The notes under the pieces: generated by a model
Databases searched by the model: none
What the model was told of the DNA's origin: nothing
The model's input: the letters and a program-made list of their open reading frames with translations, nothing else
Program-made: the position numbers and the translations under genes
Source: JBFFMO01 sp037968515
GTDB lineage: Bacteria; Myxococcota_A; Bradymonadia; Bradymonadales; Bradymonadaceae
DNA length: 15,316 nucleotides
Direction of reading: 5' to 3'
Assembly (NCBI GenBank): GCA_037968515.1
Contig: JBBKVQ010000277.1
Span: 1 to 15,316, forward strand
In this document: positions 14,350 through 15,316 of the stretch, piece after piece
Layout of the letters: every line of letters begins with the position of its first letter
How positions within the stretch are numbered: position 1 is the stretch's first letter

Positions 14350-15066
14350 CTAACCCTTGGTTTCGTCGTCGACTTTGCCGTCGGACATACCGGGTGATTT
14401 TGGCGCGGGAATTTTGTTTAAGGGTGACCATCCACCTGCGAGTGTAGCACTTTTGGGGTCGACAGTCGAAAGATCTTCAACCGCTGAAACGCCTTCCGCC
14501 GAGCCAAGCGTGCTCTCTTCTGAGGCGACTTCCTCGCCGACGGTTGGCGCCTGCGCTTGCTCATCAATCACGGATTCCGGCGAGGTTTCCGAGGAAGTTT
14601 CCGTTGGCGTATCAGTGTCAGGGACAGATGCAGCCTCCACCGCCGGTTCGGGGACTTCTTCGACGATGTCTTCGTAGTTGGTCGGTGCCGCGGCAACACA
14701 ATCCATTTGAATCAAAGCATCGTCGGGGAGTCGCGACACCTCAACCACGCTCCGCGCGGGTGATGCATGGTCGCAATAAAGCGAATACACGCTATCCACG
14801 AGGTCAAAATCGTTCAGATTACGCAAATAAATAGTGACATGAAGGATATGCGAAAAATCCAATCCAGCCCCGTTCAACACGCCCGAAATATGCTCAAGAA
14901 CTGTGCGCGTCTGGGTCTCGATTCCAGCGCGCGAGACTTTACCGGTGTGTGTATCAATCGCGGTTTGACCCGAAACGTAGAGCAATCCGTTATACCCAAC
15001 GGCTTGTGAGAACGGACCAACAGCTCGTGGAGCCTTACCCGTATCAATGATGTATTTGCGGTTCAT
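14350..15066 (-). CDS. ridA: RidA-family protein with long acidic C-terminal tail
   Basis: Residues 1-128 are a RidA/YjgF/YER057c domain, a trimeric family that in the RidA branch hydrolyses reactive enamine/imine intermediates from PLP enzymes. Conserved landmarks are GPFSQAV (17-23), SGQTAID (32-38) and PARSVVEVSRLP (103-114), with R105, which in E. coli RidA binds the substrate carboxylate. Position 120, Glu in E. coli RidA, is Gln here (IQMDCVAA). Residues 129-238 form a Ser/Thr/Glu/Pro-rich, probably disordered acidic tail absent from ordinary ~128-residue RidA proteins. It ends GGWSPLNKIPAPKSPGMSDG. The ATG at 15066 has AGGG six bases upstream. The gene is directly followed by the MepA-like gene and is probably co-transcribed with it. 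Confidence 0.88.
   Translation of the reverse strand: MNRKYIIDTGKAPRAVGPFSQAVGYNGLLYVSGQTAIDTHTGKVSRAGIETQTRTVLEHISGVLNGAGLDFSHILHVTIYLRNLNDFDLVDSVYSLYCDHASPARSVVEVSRLPDDALIQMDCVAAAPTNYEDIVEEVPEPAVEAASVPDTDTPTETSSETSPESVIDEQAQAPTVGEEVASEESTLGSAEGVSAVEDLSTVDPKSATLAGGWSPLNKIPAPKSPGMSDGKVDDETKG
14354..14358 (-). promoter_or_regulatory. Ribosome binding site deciding the MepA-like start
   Basis: AAGGG on the minus strand, six bases before TTG 14347, which itself lies 2 nt after the RidA stop codon. The competing ATG 14431 has AGGTGG directly abutting it with no spacing. The shorter start also gives a compact signal peptide. Confidence 0.5.
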
Positions 15067-15110
15067 ATTCTACCCTGACTCACCCCAAAATAGCGGCGAA
15101 TCTCGACGAT

Positions 15111-15139
15111 TTGGAAACATCACTTTGCACTGATCTAAC
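15111..15139 (+). promoter_or_regulatory. Weak candidate promoter for the right-edge gene
   Basis: TTGGAA (15111-15116, 4 of 6), a 17-nt spacer and TCTAAC (15134-15139, 4 of 6). It would leave a leader of over 110 nt before the start at 15261. The divergent RidA operon must also have its promoter in this 194-nt gap, but I see no better match on the minus strand. Confidence 0.28.
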
Positions 15140-15218
15140 GCTGTGCTAGCGTCCTCACAGGCAATACCGTATTTAATGCAAGCCCACAACACCGGTGATA
15201 TTCCTGTGTCAACGGCCG

Positions 15219-15240
15219 CTCTGACCATGGACGGTTAGAG
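15219..15240 (+). promoter_or_regulatory. Leader hairpin just upstream of a ribosome site
   Basis: CTCTGACC (15219-15226) pairs with GGTTAGAG (15233-15240) across the 6-nt loop ATGGAC, giving an 8-bp stem with one G-U pair. It ends ten bases before GGAGG at 15250. The position suits a translational or RNA-stability element; no T-run follows. Confidence 0.4.
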
Positions 15241-15260
15241 GCAATTCACGGAGGATTTGG

Positions 15261-15316
15261 ATGCCCACGACTCGCGACCGCGAACTGCAATCCATCTACA
15301 CTCAAGCGAAAGATAT
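15261..15316 (+). CDS. 5' fragment of a gene cut by the window edge
   Basis: The ATG at 15261 is preceded by GGAGG (15250-15254) six bases upstream, the best ribosome site in the window. The frame stays open to the edge, giving 18 full codons: MPTTRDRELQSIYTQAKD. The start is polar and charged with no signal peptide. Too little is visible to name a family. It is divergent from the RidA-MepA pair. Confidence 0.65.
   Translation, partial: MPTTRDRELQSIYTQAKD

Noticed and set aside
14357..14677. Plus-strand Ser-rich frame opposite the RidA tail
   Set aside because: It is the reverse strand of a low-complexity acidic tail; its composition follows from that bias.

Overview
The window looks like a gene-dense chromosomal segment of a Gram-negative bacterium with a predatory or deltaproteobacterial type of gene content. 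It has an eukaryotic-like Ser/Thr kinase fused to cyclase-like, AAA and TPR modules, a lipoprotein, a periplasmic murein endopeptidase with HEAT-type repeats, and an acyl-reductase-like SDR. The mix recalls Myxococcota/Bradymonadota genomes, but that is an impression from gene content only; there is no rRNA or other phylogenetic marker here. I see no tRNA, rRNA, CRISPR array, insertion sequence or prophage gene.

Layout. (1) Positions 1-340 are non-coding and hold several short palindromic repeats of one structural family: a GTAC or GTCC head, a 7-bp stem, a 4-nt loop, and often ATG at the foot. Sequence differences between copies fall in paired stem positions, so the fold appears to be what is conserved. 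This is the strongest unexplained signal in the window. (2) Positions 341-5955 carry seven minus-strand genes packed as one probable operon. In transcription order they are a 4-TM protein with a large extracytoplasmic domain, a ~12-TM protein, the ribosome-assembly GTPase EngB/YsxC, a RimI-type acetyltransferase, a divergent ribose-phosphate pyrophosphokinase, an FKBP-type prolyl isomerase and an unrecognised protein. Four of the six junctions overlap or are 4 nt apart; the other two gaps are 61 and 40 nt. (3) A divergent promoter region at 5956-6083 leads rightwards into coaE (dephospho-CoA kinase) and a coupled extended SDR (6084-7798). (4) A convergent gap at 7799-7961 is followed by the minus-strand pair lipoprotein then 1321-aa kinase (7962-12590), with a plausible promoter at 12621-12648 containing a perfect 10-bp palindrome. 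(5) Another minus-strand pair, a RidA-family protein with a long acidic tail then the MepA-like/HEAT protein, spans 12668-15066. (6) A divergent intergenic region leads into a gene cut by the right edge (15261 onward).

How they fit together. Left of 7800 the genes are mostly housekeeping: ribosome assembly and modification, PRPP and CoA supply, protein folding. Right of 7962 they concern signalling and the envelope. Starts were re-chosen for prs, rimI, engB, the lipoprotein and the MepA-like gene, because the longest open frames run back into upstream genes while a shorter start has better translational context or fits the family length.
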